DNA of 64,000 bases from Paenibacillus sp. VTT E-133291 (lineage in GTDB: Bacteria; Bacillota; Bacilli; Paenibacillales; Paenibacillaceae). The stretch covers positions 124,001-188,000 of the forward strand of contig NZ_NFVA01000002.1 in NCBI RefSeq assembly GCF_002264395.1, given 5' to 3'. The position numbers were made by a program, and so were the translations under genes. Below, one piece after another: positions 17,984-27,735 of this stretch (positions are counted from its first letter, which is position 1; every line of letters starts with the position of its first letter). The notes beneath the pieces were generated by a model, which saw nothing but the letters and a program-made list of their open reading frames with translations, had not been told where the DNA came from and ran no database searches.

Positions 17984-20053
17984 ATGGTACAAAACTTATG
18001 GGATTCATCTCGGGAAACGGAAATAAACGGGGGATTGGATGCATTAGTGTTCCGCTCCAATCTGCTGGGCGAAGACCGCAGGGTCTGCAATTTTGGAGGA
18101 GGGAATACCTCTAGCAAAACGATAGAAATAGATTTCCGTGGTCGTGAGGTTGAGGTCATGTGGGTAAAAGGTAGCGGATCTGACCTAGCTACAATGAAAG
18201 CAGGGAATTTTACAGGATTGCGGCTTCAGGATATTGCTCCTTTGTTCGAGCGGGAGGAAATGCCTGATGAGGAAATGGTGGCCTACCTCGCGAACTGTAT
18301 GATTGATCCTAAGCATCCACGTGCTTCTATTGAGACGCTGCTTCATGCTTTTTTACCATTCAAACATGTAGATCATACGCATCCAGATGCGATTATCAGC
18401 TTATGCTGTGCTCATAACGGTAAGGATATTGCGCGGGAAATTTATGGAGACCGTTTCGTATGGGTGCCTTACATCCGTCCAGGTTTCACTTTATCCAAAA
18501 TGATTGCTGAGGGCGTACTTGCTAATCCACAAGCAGAATTGGTGTTGATGGAGAAGCATGGTCTGGTAACTTGGGGAGATACGCCGGAAGCTTGTTACGC
18601 TAAGACGATCTCTATCATAAATGAAGCTGAGCGTTACATCGAAGATAGAATTGAAGATGAGAACCTGTTCGGGGGCCGCAAAGCGGAAGCGCTTCCGGAA
18701 AAAGAGCGGCGGGCTGTCGCGGCGGCTGTAATGCCGTTGATCAGAGGCGCAGTTAGTGATGAACGTAAAATGATACTGACCTTCGATGATGCAGAGGATG
18801 TCCTGCGTTTTGTAGGTGGAGTTAACTCGGAGAAATTATCCAGTGTAGGTGCAGCCTGTCCGGATCATTTGGTACATACCAAAATGCTGCCACTATTTGT
18901 GAATTGGGAACCAAATGCCAGTGATATTGATGGTTTGAAGACGAAGCTGAACGAAGCGATTATCACATACAAAGAGCAGTATAAAGCGTACTTCGATCGC
19001 AATAAGCATGAGGGAGATGTAATGTTCGAAGCCGCACCGCGTGTGATTCTGATTCCCGGAGTGGGAATGATTAATACGGGCAAAAGCTGGAGCAACTCCA
19101 AAATTAGCGGTGCCTTGTATCACCGGGCGATTGCTGTTATGCGCGGAGCTACCGCACTGGGAGATTTCGTCTCTCTAAGTGAGAACGAATCATACAATGT
19201 GGAATATTGGCCTTTGGAATTATATAAATTATCGCTGGCACCAGCAGAAGCAGAATTCTCGCGTAAGGTTGCGTTTATTACTGGTGGAGCTGGAGGAATC
19301 GGGAGCGAAACTGCTCGTCGTCTAGTGTCCGAAGGGGCGCATGTTGTGCTGGCAGATCTCAATCTGGAGGGTGCTCAGAAAATTGCCGAGGAGATTAACG
19401 ATAAATACGGTGAGAATCGTGCGTTCGCTGTTAAAATGGATGTAACGCAGGAGGAGCAAGTTACCGCAGCTTATGCGGAAACAGCACTTATTTATGGCGG
19501 AGTAGATATTATTGTTAACAATGCTGGGCTTGCGACTTCCAGTCCTTTTGATGAGACTTCATTAAAAGAGTGGAACTTGAACATTTCCGTGCTAGGAACT
19601 GGTTATTTCCTCGTTGCACGCGAAGCCTTCAAGGTGATGAAGGAGCAAAAAATCGGCGGTAGCATGGTATTTATTGGTTCTAAGAACTCCATATTTGCTG
19701 GAAAGAGCGTATCGGCTTACAGTTCTGCCAAAGCACTAGAAGCACATTTGGCTCGCTGTATTGCAGCTGAAGGTGGAGAGTTCGGTATTCGCGCCAATAC
19801 CATTTTGCCGGATGCCATTCTACAAGGCTCAGCGATTTGGAATTCGAACTGGCGGAATGAACGGGCGGCTGCTTACGGGATTGAACCGGATCAACTAGAG
19901 GAACATTATCGTAAACGTACAACACTGCTTGTAAATATTTATCCTCGTGATATTGCTGAAGGCGTTGCCTTTTTCGCTTCATCCAAGTCAGAGAAGACGA
20001 CGGGCTGCATGCTGACGATTGATGGTGGAGTGCCGGCAGCTTTTACTAGATAA
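17984..20053 (+). CDS. rhaEW: Bifunctional rhamnulose-1-phosphate aldolase / L-lactaldehyde dehydrogenase
   Basis: 689 residues in two parts. Residues about 25-420 form a class II aldolase (RhaE/adducin-like) domain with zinc-ligand histidines in HVDHTHPDAI. From about 426 a short-chain dehydrogenase begins with the NAD loop ITGGAGGIGSE, NNAG, and the active-site YSSAK near 578. The aldolase splits L-rhamnulose 1-phosphate into dihydroxyacetone phosphate and L-lactaldehyde; the second domain oxidises lactaldehyde to L-lactate. It corresponds to B. subtilis YuxG. It is the first gene of the rha-lut cluster, with GGAGG before the ATG. Confidence 0.95.
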   Translation: MVQNLWDSSRETEINGGLDALVFRSNLLGEDRRVCNFGGGNTSSKTIEIDFRGREVEVMWVKGSGSDLATMKAGNFTGLRLQDIAPLFEREEMPDEEMVAYLANCMIDPKHPRASIETLLHAFLPFKHVDHTHPDAIISLCCAHNGKDIAREIYGDRFVWVPYIRPGFTLSKMIAEGVLANPQAELVLMEKHGLVTWGDTPEACYAKTISIINEAERYIEDRIEDENLFGGRKAEALPEKERRAVAAAVMPLIRGAVSDERKMILTFDDAEDVLRFVGGVNSEKLSSVGAACPDHLVHTKMLPLFVNWEPNASDIDGLKTKLNEAIITYKEQYKAYFDRNKHEGDVMFEAAPRVILIPGVGMINTGKSWSNSKISGALYHRAIAVMRGATALGDFVSLSENESYNVEYWPLELYKLSLAPAEAEFSRKVAFITGGAGGIGSETARRLVSEGAHVVLADLNLEGAQKIAEEINDKYGENRAFAVKMDVTQEEQVTAAYAETALIYGGVDIIVNNAGLATSSPFDETSLKEWNLNISVLGTGYFLVAREAFKVMKEQKIGGSMVFIGSKNSIFAGKSVSAYSSAKALEAHLARCIAAEGGEFGIRANTILPDAILQGSAIWNSNWRNERAAAYGIEPDQLEEHYRKRTTLLVNIYPRDIAEGVAFFASSKSEKTTGCMLTIDGGVPAAFTR

Positions 20054-20093
20054 GTGGAAGATGGAATATAGATAGATATAACGGAGGGAAGCC

Positions 20094-20852
20094 ATGCTGA
20101 TTGCAGACAGATATGAAAGAATCGTAGAACTAGTGAATGAACGTGGCAGCATTCGTGTCTCGGAACTGAGTACATTATGCCAAGTGACGGAGGAGACCAT
20201 CCGCCGTGATCTTGATCGCTTGGAAAAGGCGGGGAGGCTGCTACGCTCGCACGGCGGTGCAGTCAGTCTGCGTGATCGTCAGCCAGAGACGCCCTATGCT
20301 GAACGTGAAATTATGAACGCAGCGGAGAAGCAGCAGATTGCTCGTGAAGCAGTGCTGATGATAAAGCCGGGAGATCGAATTTTGCTGGATGCTAGCACAA
20401 CTGCATGGTATATGGCCTCACATTTGCCGGATATGCCACTAACTGTACTGACTAATTCTATTAAGGTAGCTGCGGAGTTAAGTGGGAAGGAACGAATAGA
20501 TGTGATCTCAACTGGCGGTCAGCTGAGCCGCAGATCGATGTCCTTTGTTGGTCATTTAGCCGAGCGTTCGCTTGAGTTGTATCACGTGGATAAAATGTTT
20601 TTTTCCTGCAAAGGATTTCATCTCGAACGCGGCGCCAGTGAATCGAATGAGCTGCAAGCGATGGTAAAGCGAAAGATGATTTCTATTGCGGAGCAGGTGA
20701 TCCTACTTTGTGACTCCAGCAAATTCGGAATTCAAGCGTTCACACATGTTGCCACGACTAGTGAACTGGATGTTGTAATAACGGATTACAGCCCTGCCAC
20801 AGAACAGCTAAAGCAGCTACAGGAGCTGAACATCGCAATAACAACCGTGTAG
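20094..20852 (+). CDS. rhaR: DeoR-family regulator of rhamnose catabolism
   Basis: 252 residues. The N-terminal winged helix-turn-helix (about 5-57) reads RYERIVELVNERGSIRVSEL and EETIRRDLDRLEKAGRL, the DeoR signature. The C-terminal DeoRC domain, related to sugar isomerases, has the phosphosugar loop LLDASTTAW and ISTGGQLSRRS. It would respond to a phosphorylated intermediate such as rhamnulose 1-phosphate and act on the operon promoter upstream of 17984. It resembles B. subtilis YulB. It sits 40 bases behind rhaEW. Confidence 0.88.
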   Translation: MLIADRYERIVELVNERGSIRVSELSTLCQVTEETIRRDLDRLEKAGRLLRSHGGAVSLRDRQPETPYAEREIMNAAEKQQIAREAVLMIKPGDRILLDASTTAWYMASHLPDMPLTVLTNSIKVAAELSGKERIDVISTGGQLSRRSMSFVGHLAERSLELYHVDKMFFSCKGFHLERGASESNELQAMVKRKMISIAEQVILLCDSSKFGIQAFTHVATTSELDVVITDYSPATEQLKQLQELNIAITTV

Positions 20853-20878
20853 ATAATAGTGTTGCAGGAGGTGAAGAC

Positions 20879-21607
20879 ATGAAGGTATCGATGTTTATTA
20901 CTTGCATCAGTGATGCTGTGTACCCAAAGGTCGGAGAAGCAATGGCACGTCTGCTAGCCAGATATGGCGTGCAGCTGGATTTTCCCGAAGTGCAGACCTG
21001 CTGCGGACAGCCTGCGTACAATAGTGGCTATTGGAATGAGGCACGTCAAGCTGCGCTTACGATTTTGCAGGCTTTCGAAGACAGTGACTTTGTCATTGCT
21101 CCTTCCGGGTCTTGCACCGGGATGCTTCATCATTACCCGAAACTGTTTCAGGATGATCCGGTTAATTTGGTCAAGGCGCAGAATTTGCAGCGTAAATCCT
21201 ATGAGTTCAGCCAGTTTATGGTACAGGTGCTTGACGTCACGGATCTAGGGGCAGTATTTCCGCATAAAGTTACCTATCATCCTTCCTGTCATGGCACTCG
21301 GATTCTGGGGATTCGTGATGAGCCTATGTTACTTATGCAGAATGTGAAGGCGATGGAGCTAGTACCACTACCTTTTGCTGAGGACTGTTGTGGGTTTGGC
21401 GGAACCTTTGCCGTGAAGATGTCTGATATCTCCGGGGCGATGGTTACCGAGAAGTCAGATCATGTGCTGGAGTCGGAAGCCGAAGTCTTAACAGGTCTGG
21501 ATATGGGCTGTCTCATGAACATTGCTGGGAATTTGCGTTATCGCCACAAACCGGTCCGAGTCATGCATTTAGCAGAGCTACTGTATGAGGGGGTGAGTGG
21601 ACAATGA
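20879..21607 (+). CDS. lutA: L-lactate oxidation Fe-S subunit LutA
   Basis: 242 residues with two CCG (DUF224) domains: FPEVQTCCGQPAYNSGYW in the first and EDCCGFGGTFAVK in the second, plus HPSCHGTR between them. The cysteines bind iron-sulfur clusters. LutA works with LutB and LutC to oxidise L-lactate to pyruvate. GCAGGAGGTG lies upstream and the stop overlaps the lutB start by 4 bases (ATGA), so translation is coupled. Within this cluster the lactate would come from rhamnose-derived lactaldehyde. Confidence 0.93.
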   Translation: MKVSMFITCISDAVYPKVGEAMARLLARYGVQLDFPEVQTCCGQPAYNSGYWNEARQAALTILQAFEDSDFVIAPSGSCTGMLHHYPKLFQDDPVNLVKAQNLQRKSYEFSQFMVQVLDVTDLGAVFPHKVTYHPSCHGTRILGIRDEPMLLMQNVKAMELVPLPFAEDCCGFGGTFAVKMSDISGAMVTEKSDHVLESEAEVLTGLDMGCLMNIAGNLRYRHKPVRVMHLAELLYEGVSGQ

Positions 21608-23157
21608 GTCAGAATGCCGCTCAGACTAAATCGGAATCGAATAAGGTGAAGCCAGCTACGGTAAAACAGCGTGCAGATTTGGCGCTGAATAATGATTTTT
21701 TACGCAAGGCGGTTCGCTTTACTACGGAAAGACTGCGTGACGGGAAACAGAAAGCGGCGAACGATCATGGGCACTGGGAAGAATGGCGCGAACGTGGGCG
21801 ACAAATTCGCCTGCATACAATCGCTCATCTGGATTATTACTTAAATCTATTTGCGGACAATGCAAGAGCGAATGGCACGCATATTCATTTTGCGGCAACG
21901 GGTGAAGAGGCAGTGAAGATTGCTTTAGAGATTGCGCAGCGGAAACAAGCGGCTTCCGTGGTCAAATCAAAATCGATGGTGACTGAGGAGCTGCATTTGA
22001 ATACGGCGCTTGAATCCATTGACGTGGAGACGATTGAGACAGATCTTGGCGAATATATTATCCAGCTTGCCGGAGAAACCCCGTCTCATATCATTATCCC
22101 AGCCATCCATAAAAACCGCTATCAGATTGCTGAACTGTTGTCCAAGGAGGCAGGGGAGGAGCTTTTGCCTGAGACTACAATCCTTGCAGGATTTGTACGG
22201 CGCAAGCTACGGGAGAAGTTCCTCGAAGCGGATATTGGGATGACGGGATGCAATTTTGCGATTGCAGAGACAGGTTCCATGGTGCTATTCGAGAATGAGG
22301 GCAATGCTCGTATGGTCACCACCTTGCCGAAGACGCAAATCACTTTGATGGGGATGGAGCGGATTATTCCTTCCTGGAGCGACCTTGAGGTGATGGCTAC
22401 GTTATTGCCTCGTTCAGCAACTGGCCAGAAGCTAACAGTGTATATGTCCGGTATTTCGGGACCCCGTAGGAAGGATGACGGGGACGGGCCGGAAGAGCAG
22501 CATATTATTATCCTTGATAATGGTCGATCTGAGCAGCTAGGCGATCCAGAATTTCAGGAGCTACTGAACTGCATCCGCTGTGGAGCCTGTCTGAATGCCT
22601 GCCCTGTCTACCGTCATATTGGCGGTCATGCCTATGGTGGGACTTATAGTGGACCGATCGGAGCGGTGTTGACCCCAGCGCTGAACAAAAATGTAGATCA
22701 ATGGGATGATATCGCGGGTGCATCAAGTCTGTGCGGTGCGTGTTATGAAGCTTGTCCAGTCAAAATCCCTCTGCATGATATGCTTATCTATTTACGTCGG
22801 CGTAAGGTAGAGCGAGGTTACGGAGACAAAGCGGAAGGTCTTGGCATGAAAGGCTTTGGTGCGATTATGGCGAAGTCACAGCGATTCAGTAATGTGATGA
22901 AAGTAGGCAGAATCGGACAAAAGCTGCTTGTGAGAGACGGCGGAATTCCGTCTAAGTTTGGGCCGCTGAAAGGCTGGAATAACTATCGGATCGCTCCGAA
23001 GCTGGCGGATGAATCCTTCCGCGAGAGCTGGAAAGGGCTGCAGGAGGAGTTAGACAATAATATTCGCGAGATGGACCCGTCGATACAGAAACGGATGGAA
23101 GATTTATTAGCGAAGCGAAAGCGTGAAGAGCTGAAAGGAGAGCCCGGATATGACTGA
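21604..23157 (+). CDS. lutB: L-lactate oxidation Fe-S subunit LutB
   Basis: 517 residues. The N-terminal LUD domain (about 60-290) is followed by a ferredoxin-like region with CIRCGACLNACPVY (about 323-336) and CGACYEACPV (about 376-386), ligands for two 4Fe-4S clusters, and a C-terminal LutB extension. It is the electron-carrying subunit of the lactate utilisation complex. It overlaps lutA by 4 bases and lutC by 8 bases, so the three are made together. Confidence 0.94.
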   Translation: MSQNAAQTKSESNKVKPATVKQRADLALNNDFLRKAVRFTTERLRDGKQKAANDHGHWEEWRERGRQIRLHTIAHLDYYLNLFADNARANGTHIHFAATGEEAVKIALEIAQRKQAASVVKSKSMVTEELHLNTALESIDVETIETDLGEYIIQLAGETPSHIIIPAIHKNRYQIAELLSKEAGEELLPETTILAGFVRRKLREKFLEADIGMTGCNFAIAETGSMVLFENEGNARMVTTLPKTQITLMGMERIIPSWSDLEVMATLLPRSATGQKLTVYMSGISGPRRKDDGDGPEEQHIIILDNGRSEQLGDPEFQELLNCIRCGACLNACPVYRHIGGHAYGGTYSGPIGAVLTPALNKNVDQWDDIAGASSLCGACYEACPVKIPLHDMLIYLRRRKVERGYGDKAEGLGMKGFGAIMAKSQRFSNVMKVGRIGQKLLVRDGGIPSKFGPLKGWNNYRIAPKLADESFRESWKGLQEELDNNIREMDPSIQKRMEDLLAKRKREELKGEPGYD

Positions 23158-23878
23158 AGAAACGCACATAGAATGGCTGGAGCGTATGGACCATGATTCT
23201 CGTGAGAAACAGCAGGTATTCATGAACGATATCGCTCGTCGCTTGAAGCATCCAAGAACGACTACGGCTCCTGCACATCCTTTTCGCGGCGCTCCAGATT
23301 ATTGGCAAGAATTCCAGTGGAGTCCAGAAGAACGCATCGATCAATTTACTGCGAATTTTCAAAGTGCAGGTGGACATGTGTTTCGCGTGGCAACGATGGA
23401 TGAAGCTAAAGCTTTTATCGTCAATAAAGCGAGTGAGATGCTCGCCCGTTATATTCTTCGGCAAAATGCAGCTGAGCTTGCGGCACTTCGATTAGAAGAG
23501 GAGCTTGAAAATACGCGGGTATCTGTCTGGAATACGGATATGCAAGAAGCATGGAAAGCTAGGGCGGCGGAAGCTGATATTGGGATTGTGCTCGCGGATT
23601 ATGCAGTTGCTTATACAGGCTCAATTACAGTGTTATCTTCTGCGGATAAAGGGCGCTCTGTCAGCCTTTTGCCCACCGCATTAATTGCCATCATTCCGCT
23701 CGAACGGCTGAAGACTCGTCTGGGTGAGGTGCTTATTGATTTTGATGAAGCGGGACAATCGGGTCTCCCCGCAGGTATTCACTTTATCTCTGGACCCAGC
23801 CGTTCAGCGGATATTGAGAATGATCTGACGATAGGTGTGCATGGCCCGGGAATCGTATTCGCCTTGCTGGTAGGTTGA
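23150..23878 (+). CDS. lutC: L-lactate oxidation subunit LutC
   Basis: 242 residues forming a single LUD domain. Typical stretches are EADIGIVLADYAVAYTGSI near residue 142 and ISGPSRSADIENDLTIGVHGP near the C-terminus. It is the small partner of LutA/LutB. The start overlaps the end of lutB. The first 60 residues are more variable and charged, as in other LutC proteins. The following rhaB starts 27 bases on. Confidence 0.93.
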   Translation: MTEETHIEWLERMDHDSREKQQVFMNDIARRLKHPRTTTAPAHPFRGAPDYWQEFQWSPEERIDQFTANFQSAGGHVFRVATMDEAKAFIVNKASEMLARYILRQNAAELAALRLEEELENTRVSVWNTDMQEAWKARAAEADIGIVLADYAVAYTGSITVLSSADKGRSVSLLPTALIAIIPLERLKTRLGEVLIDFDEAGQSGLPAGIHFISGPSRSADIENDLTIGVHGPGIVFALLVG

Positions 23879-23905
23879 TGAGGAGATAAGGAGTGTTGTT
23901 TAAGA

Positions 23906-25393
23906 ATGAATGCTGGGGCGCATAAACAGGGTCAGAATCATATTGCTATTGATATTGGAGCCTCTAGTGGGAGAGTCGTTTGCGGAACCTTGCAAGAACC
24001 GGAAGGAAACTTATCATTAACAGAAATCCACCGTTTTAGTAATGGGTTCTCTGAGAAGAATGGTAATCTTTATTGGGACGTCGATTATTTATTTGCTGAA
24101 ATAGTAAAAGGCTTGCAGAAGGCGAAGTCAAAAGGAATTGAGCAGTGTACCGTCGGAATTGACACTTGGGCCGTGGATTACGTACTTCTGGATCAGAAGG
24201 GTACACGAATTCATGAAGTTTTTTCTTATCGTGATTCCAGAACAGATAGAGCGGTACAAAGCCTACATCGTAATATATCAACTGTAAGCGTTTACGGCAA
24301 GACGGGGATACAAGTTCTCCCGATTAATACGTTGTACCAGCTGTTTGTGCATGATCAGGCAGATCTTGAAGCAGCACATTCAATCCTGCTGGTCCCTGAT
24401 TATCTCTATTATCGGCTTACGGGACGCAGAATTAGTGAAGTCACGAATGCTTCAACCACGGGACTGCTGAATCTGCAAACTCGGGATTATGATACTGATT
24501 TACTGGCACTGCTTGGTCTTTCAAAAGAGCAATTTCCCCCCTTAACGGAACCTGGGGAACAAATTGGCGGATTGACTGATGACCTGGCGGCACGCGGTGA
24601 TCTTCCAGATTGTAAGTTCATAGCAGTTGCCACTCATGATACAGCATCAGCTGTACTAGGCGTTCCTGCAAGTAGCGACAAATGGGGATTTCTCAGTAGT
24701 GGTACTTGGTCACTCATCGGGGTGGAACGAGCTTCAGCTATCACAAGTCCAGAAGCGATGGAGCGCAATTATACAAATGAATGGGGAGCCTTCGGATCGT
24801 TCCGTTTTCTTAAGAACATTATGGGGATGTGGCTGATCCAAAAGGTTCGTGAGGAATATGGTGGTCAATACAGCTTCGGCGAACTGGTGGAGCTGGCAGA
24901 GCAAGAGATTCCTTTTAGATCCATCATCTACTGCAATGATGAACGATTCATGAATCCATCCAACATGATCAGCGAGATACAGGGCAATTGTGCGGAAGTC
25001 GGACAGTTGGTACCAAAGACACCAGGGGAGATTGCCAGATGTGTGTTTGACAGTCTTGCTCTTTCTTACTATTTCTATGTTCAGGATCTTCAGCTATTAA
25101 CCGGCGAGAAGTGGGAGCGTCTGCACATTGTAGGCGGAGGGGCGAATAATGGTTTGCTATGCCAAGTTGCGGCGGATTTGCTAGCGATGGAGATTTACGC
25201 TGGTCCAACGGAATCCACCGCATTAGGTAATGTAGTTATGCAAATGATCAGCGTGGGTACGGTCGCAAACATTAAAGAAGCAAGAGAAATTATATATCGT
25301 TCATTTGATGTAACAATCTACATTCCACATGAGATGGAGGCTTCCCTAAAAACCGCGGCATTGGCTGAGTTTGCTCGGCTGCAGGTCGTTTAA
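23906..25393 (+). CDS. rhaB: Rhamnulokinase
   Basis: 495 residues of the FGGY sugar kinase family. The phosphate-binding DIGASSGRVV lies at the N-terminus, the sugar-site VGIDTWAVDYVLLD near residue 85, THDTASAVLG near 245, FLSSGTWSLIG near 268, and the C-terminal adenosine motif HIVGGGANNGLLCQ near 410. The DTWAVD and SGTWSL forms fit rhamnulokinases (B. subtilis YulC). It phosphorylates L-rhamnulose with ATP before the aldolase step. AAGGAG lies 12 bases upstream of the ATG. Confidence 0.94.
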   Translation: MNAGAHKQGQNHIAIDIGASSGRVVCGTLQEPEGNLSLTEIHRFSNGFSEKNGNLYWDVDYLFAEIVKGLQKAKSKGIEQCTVGIDTWAVDYVLLDQKGTRIHEVFSYRDSRTDRAVQSLHRNISTVSVYGKTGIQVLPINTLYQLFVHDQADLEAAHSILLVPDYLYYRLTGRRISEVTNASTTGLLNLQTRDYDTDLLALLGLSKEQFPPLTEPGEQIGGLTDDLAARGDLPDCKFIAVATHDTASAVLGVPASSDKWGFLSSGTWSLIGVERASAITSPEAMERNYTNEWGAFGSFRFLKNIMGMWLIQKVREEYGGQYSFGELVELAEQEIPFRSIIYCNDERFMNPSNMISEIQGNCAEVGQLVPKTPGEIARCVFDSLALSYYFYVQDLQLLTGEKWERLHIVGGGANNGLLCQVAADLLAMEIYAGPTESTALGNVVMQMISVGTVANIKEAREIIYRSFDVTIYIPHEMEASLKTAALAEFARLQVV

Positions 25394-25427
25394 GAGTAAC
25401 TTTGATTTGGTGAAATAGCTGCGGGTG

Positions 25428-25557
25428 AGCGGAGAAGGGCGAAAATACCCCACATTGGGAGTGAAAAGCGGAAAGTGAGTGAAAAAGGGGTATAAATCCC
25501 TCTCATCGGGCGCAAAAAGCGGAAAACGTGCCAAAGTGGAGCAAAAATCCCCCTAAA
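25428..25557. repeat. Degenerate tandem repeat with AGCGGA units between rhaB and rhaA
   Basis: Three imperfect units begin at 25428 (AGCGGAGAAGGGCGAAAA), 25467 (AGCGGAAAGTGAGTGAAAA) and 25518 (AGCGGAAAACGTGCCAAAG), spaced 39 and 51 bases apart. Each continues into a C-rich ATCCC-like or TACCCC stretch. No terminator is evident here, so the rha operon may read through. It looks like a member of a Paenibacillus intergenic repeat family; that attribution is from memory. Confidence 0.6.
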
Positions 25558-25591
25558 TGAAATCACAAAGACAATAACAGGAGGCTCAAGC

Positions 25592-26866
25592 ATGGAGCAG
25601 AATACAGAAAGCTTAAGGAGCATTCAGACGAGCTATAATGAGGCGAAAAAGCTCTACGAACTGCACGGCATTGACGTAGATAAAGTATTAGAGCAGCTTG
25701 CAGCAATCAAAATTTCATTGCACTGCTGGCAAGGAGACGATGTAAAGGGCTTCCTGAATAAGGAAGAGGAACTAAGTGGCGGGATCGCGGTCACGGGCAG
25801 TTACCCGGGGCGAGCTAGAAATCCGGAGGAACTGCGCCGTGATTTGGAGCAAGCACTAGCACTTATCCCAGGACGTCATAAAGTTAATTTACATGCTATT
25901 TATGCCGATACGGAAGAAACAGTAGATCTTGATGCGTTAGAGCCTAAGCATTTTGAAAGATGGGTGAAATGGGCTAAGGAGCAGGGACTAGGATTAGATT
26001 TCAATCCCACTTGCTTCTCTCATGAAAAAGCTAATGATGGCTTCACACTAAGTCACTCGGATCCTGAAATCCGCAACTTCTGGATTGCTCATTGCAAGGC
26101 TTCACGCCGAATCTCCGAATCTTTCGGTCAGGCACTGGGTCAGCCTTGTGTAACCAACTTCTGGGTTCCAGATGGATATAAAGATACACCGATCGACCGT
26201 CTGTCACCGAGAGTGCGACTTCAGCAATCACTGGACGAGATCTTCAGCGAGGAGATCGATCAGCAATATAACATTGATGCTGTAGAAAGTAAGCTGTTCG
26301 GAATTGGCTCGGAAAGTTATGTGGTAGGTTCGCATGAATTTTATATGGGTTATGCACTAAGCCGGGGCAAAGCGGTATGCTTCGATGCTGGGCATTTCCA
26401 CCCAACCGAGACTATCTCGAATAAATTATCCTCTTGGCTGATGTTTGGTGATCAATTGTTGCTGCATGTTAGCCGTCCAGTACGCTGGGACAGTGATCAT
26501 GTGGTAACTATGGATGATGAACTGCTGGAGATTGCTCGTGAACTAGTTAGAGGTCAATTCCTAGAAAGAACTCATATTGGACTTGATTTCTTTGACGGAA
26601 GTATTAATCACATTGCCGCTTGGGTGATCGGAACACGTAACACAATCAAAGCCCTGCTACGTGCGATGCTGGAACCGATAGAGCTATTGAAGCAAATTGA
26701 ACTGGATGGAGATTATACTACTAGACTTGCACTGGTAGAGGAATTGAAATCTTATCCATTCGGAGCTATTTGGGATTATTATTGTGCGACGAATGGTGTG
26801 CCTGTCCGAGAAAGCTGGCTGAGCGATGTGAAGCAATACGAAGTAGATGTTTTATCAAAGCGATAA
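25592..26866 (+). CDS. rhaA: L-rhamnose isomerase
   Basis: 424 residues, near the usual length of RhaA. Visible motifs are [14 protein letters not shown] near residue 45, [10 protein letters not shown], the metal-binding region [31 protein letters not shown] near 265, and [14 protein letters not shown]. The enzyme converts L-rhamnose to L-rhamnulose with a divalent metal. It is the last gene of the cluster, with CAGGAGGCTCAAGC before the ATG, and ends at a terminator. The pathway order is rhaA, rhaB, rhaEW, lutABC. Confidence 0.96.
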   Translation: MEQNTESLRSIQTSYNEAKKLYELHGIDVDKVLEQLAAIKISLHCWQGDDVKGFLNKEEELSGGIAVTGSYPGRARNPEELRRDLEQALALIPGRHKVNLHAIYADTEETVDLDALEPKHFERWVKWAKEQGLGLDFNPTCFSHEKANDGFTLSHSDPEIRNFWIAHCKASRRISESFGQALGQPCVTNFWVPDGYKDTPIDRLSPRVRLQQSLDEIFSEEIDQQYNIDAVESKLFGIGSESYVVGSHEFYMGYALSRGKAVCFDAGHFHPTETISNKLSSWLMFGDQLLLHVSRPVRWDSDHVVTMDDELLEIARELVRGQFLERTHIGLDFFDGSINHIAAWVIGTRNTIKALLRAMLEPIELLKQIELDGDYTTRLALVEELKSYPFGAIWDYYCATNGVPVRESWLSDVKQYEVDVLSKR

Positions 26867-26879
26867 AGTACTTGTAATG

Positions 26880-26906
26880 GCGGTTACCACACGGTAGCCG
26901 CTTTTT
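26880..26906 (+). terminator. Intrinsic terminator of the rhamnose operon
   Basis: GCGGTTACC (26880-26888) and GGTAGCCGC (26893-26901) pair with one mismatch around ACAC, followed by TTTTT. Confidence 0.85.
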
Positions 26907-26985
26907 ATGTTCATGATTCGTACTTATTTGAAAAGATCTTTGATCTCTGGTATGTTTTATCAAAAAAAGAGAGAGAGGCTTTATT

Positions 26986-27624
26986 ATGGAGAAATATGGA
27001 CCCGATCCGAATGCGCTCTATCCGAATGAACAGATCAAAAGCATCTGTTATATCAAAAATGTGATTACAAGAAACAATATTACGGTTGGCGATTATACGT
27101 ATTATGATGATATAGACGGTGCGGAAAAGTTTGAGGAGCATGTGACTCATCACTATGATTTTATTGGGGATAAGCTTATTATTGGGAAATTCTGCGCGAT
27201 TGCTACAGGTATTGAATTTATCATGAATGGTGCGAACCATCGAATGAATTCCGTTACGACCTACCCTTTTAATATCATGTCTAATGGCTGGGAGCATGCG
27301 GTTCCAGAACTATCAGATCTACCCATAAAGGGAGATACGGTGATCGGCAACGATGTGTGGATTGGACAGAATGTTACGGTTATGCCGGGTATACATATTG
27401 GAAATGGAGCCGTCATCGCGGCCAATTCAACAGTTGTGAAAGATATCCCGGCTTATAGTGTCGCTGGAGGAAATCCATGTAAAGTAATTAGACAACGTTT
27501 TGATGACGAACTGATCGAATATTTAGAAGCGCTTAAGTGGTGGGATTGGGATGCCGAGCGAATCTTTAAGAATCTTGAAGCGTTATGCAGCAGTGATTTG
27601 AATAAAATCAAAGAAATTAAATGA
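26986..27624 (+). CDS. Vat-type xenobiotic O-acetyltransferase (hexapeptide family)
   Basis: 212 residues. The order of motifs follows streptogramin A acetyltransferases: GPDPNALYP at the start, GDYTYYDD, IGDKLIIGKFCAIATG, FIMNGANHRMN with H85 as the likely catalytic base, then left-handed beta-helix hexapeptides (GNDVWIGQNVTVMPG, GAVIAANSTVVKDIPAYSVAGGNP). The C-terminal WWDWDAERI helix is also typical. Members acetylate virginiamycin M-like drugs or other hydroxyl compounds with acetyl-CoA. No mobile element is next to it, so it looks intrinsic to the chromosome; actual drug resistance is not proven. Confidence 0.85.
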   Translation: MEKYGPDPNALYPNEQIKSICYIKNVITRNNITVGDYTYYDDIDGAEKFEEHVTHHYDFIGDKLIIGKFCAIATGIEFIMNGANHRMNSVTTYPFNIMSNGWEHAVPELSDLPIKGDTVIGNDVWIGQNVTVMPGIHIGNGAVIAANSTVVKDIPAYSVAGGNPCKVIRQRFDDELIEYLEALKWWDWDAERIFKNLEALCSSDLNKIKEIK

Positions 27625-27735
27625 TATTGTGTAAGTTTCATAGAACGAGCTATAGTTTATCTTAAAGATATAAATAATAGCTGAGGGCATACTGACTGTA
27701 TGAACTTCATATGAACCTTGCGGAGGGAAATTCTA

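Noticed and set aside
25428-25557. CRISPR-like array in the AGCGGA repeats
   Set aside because: Units are few, imperfect and unevenly spaced, and no cas gene is present.
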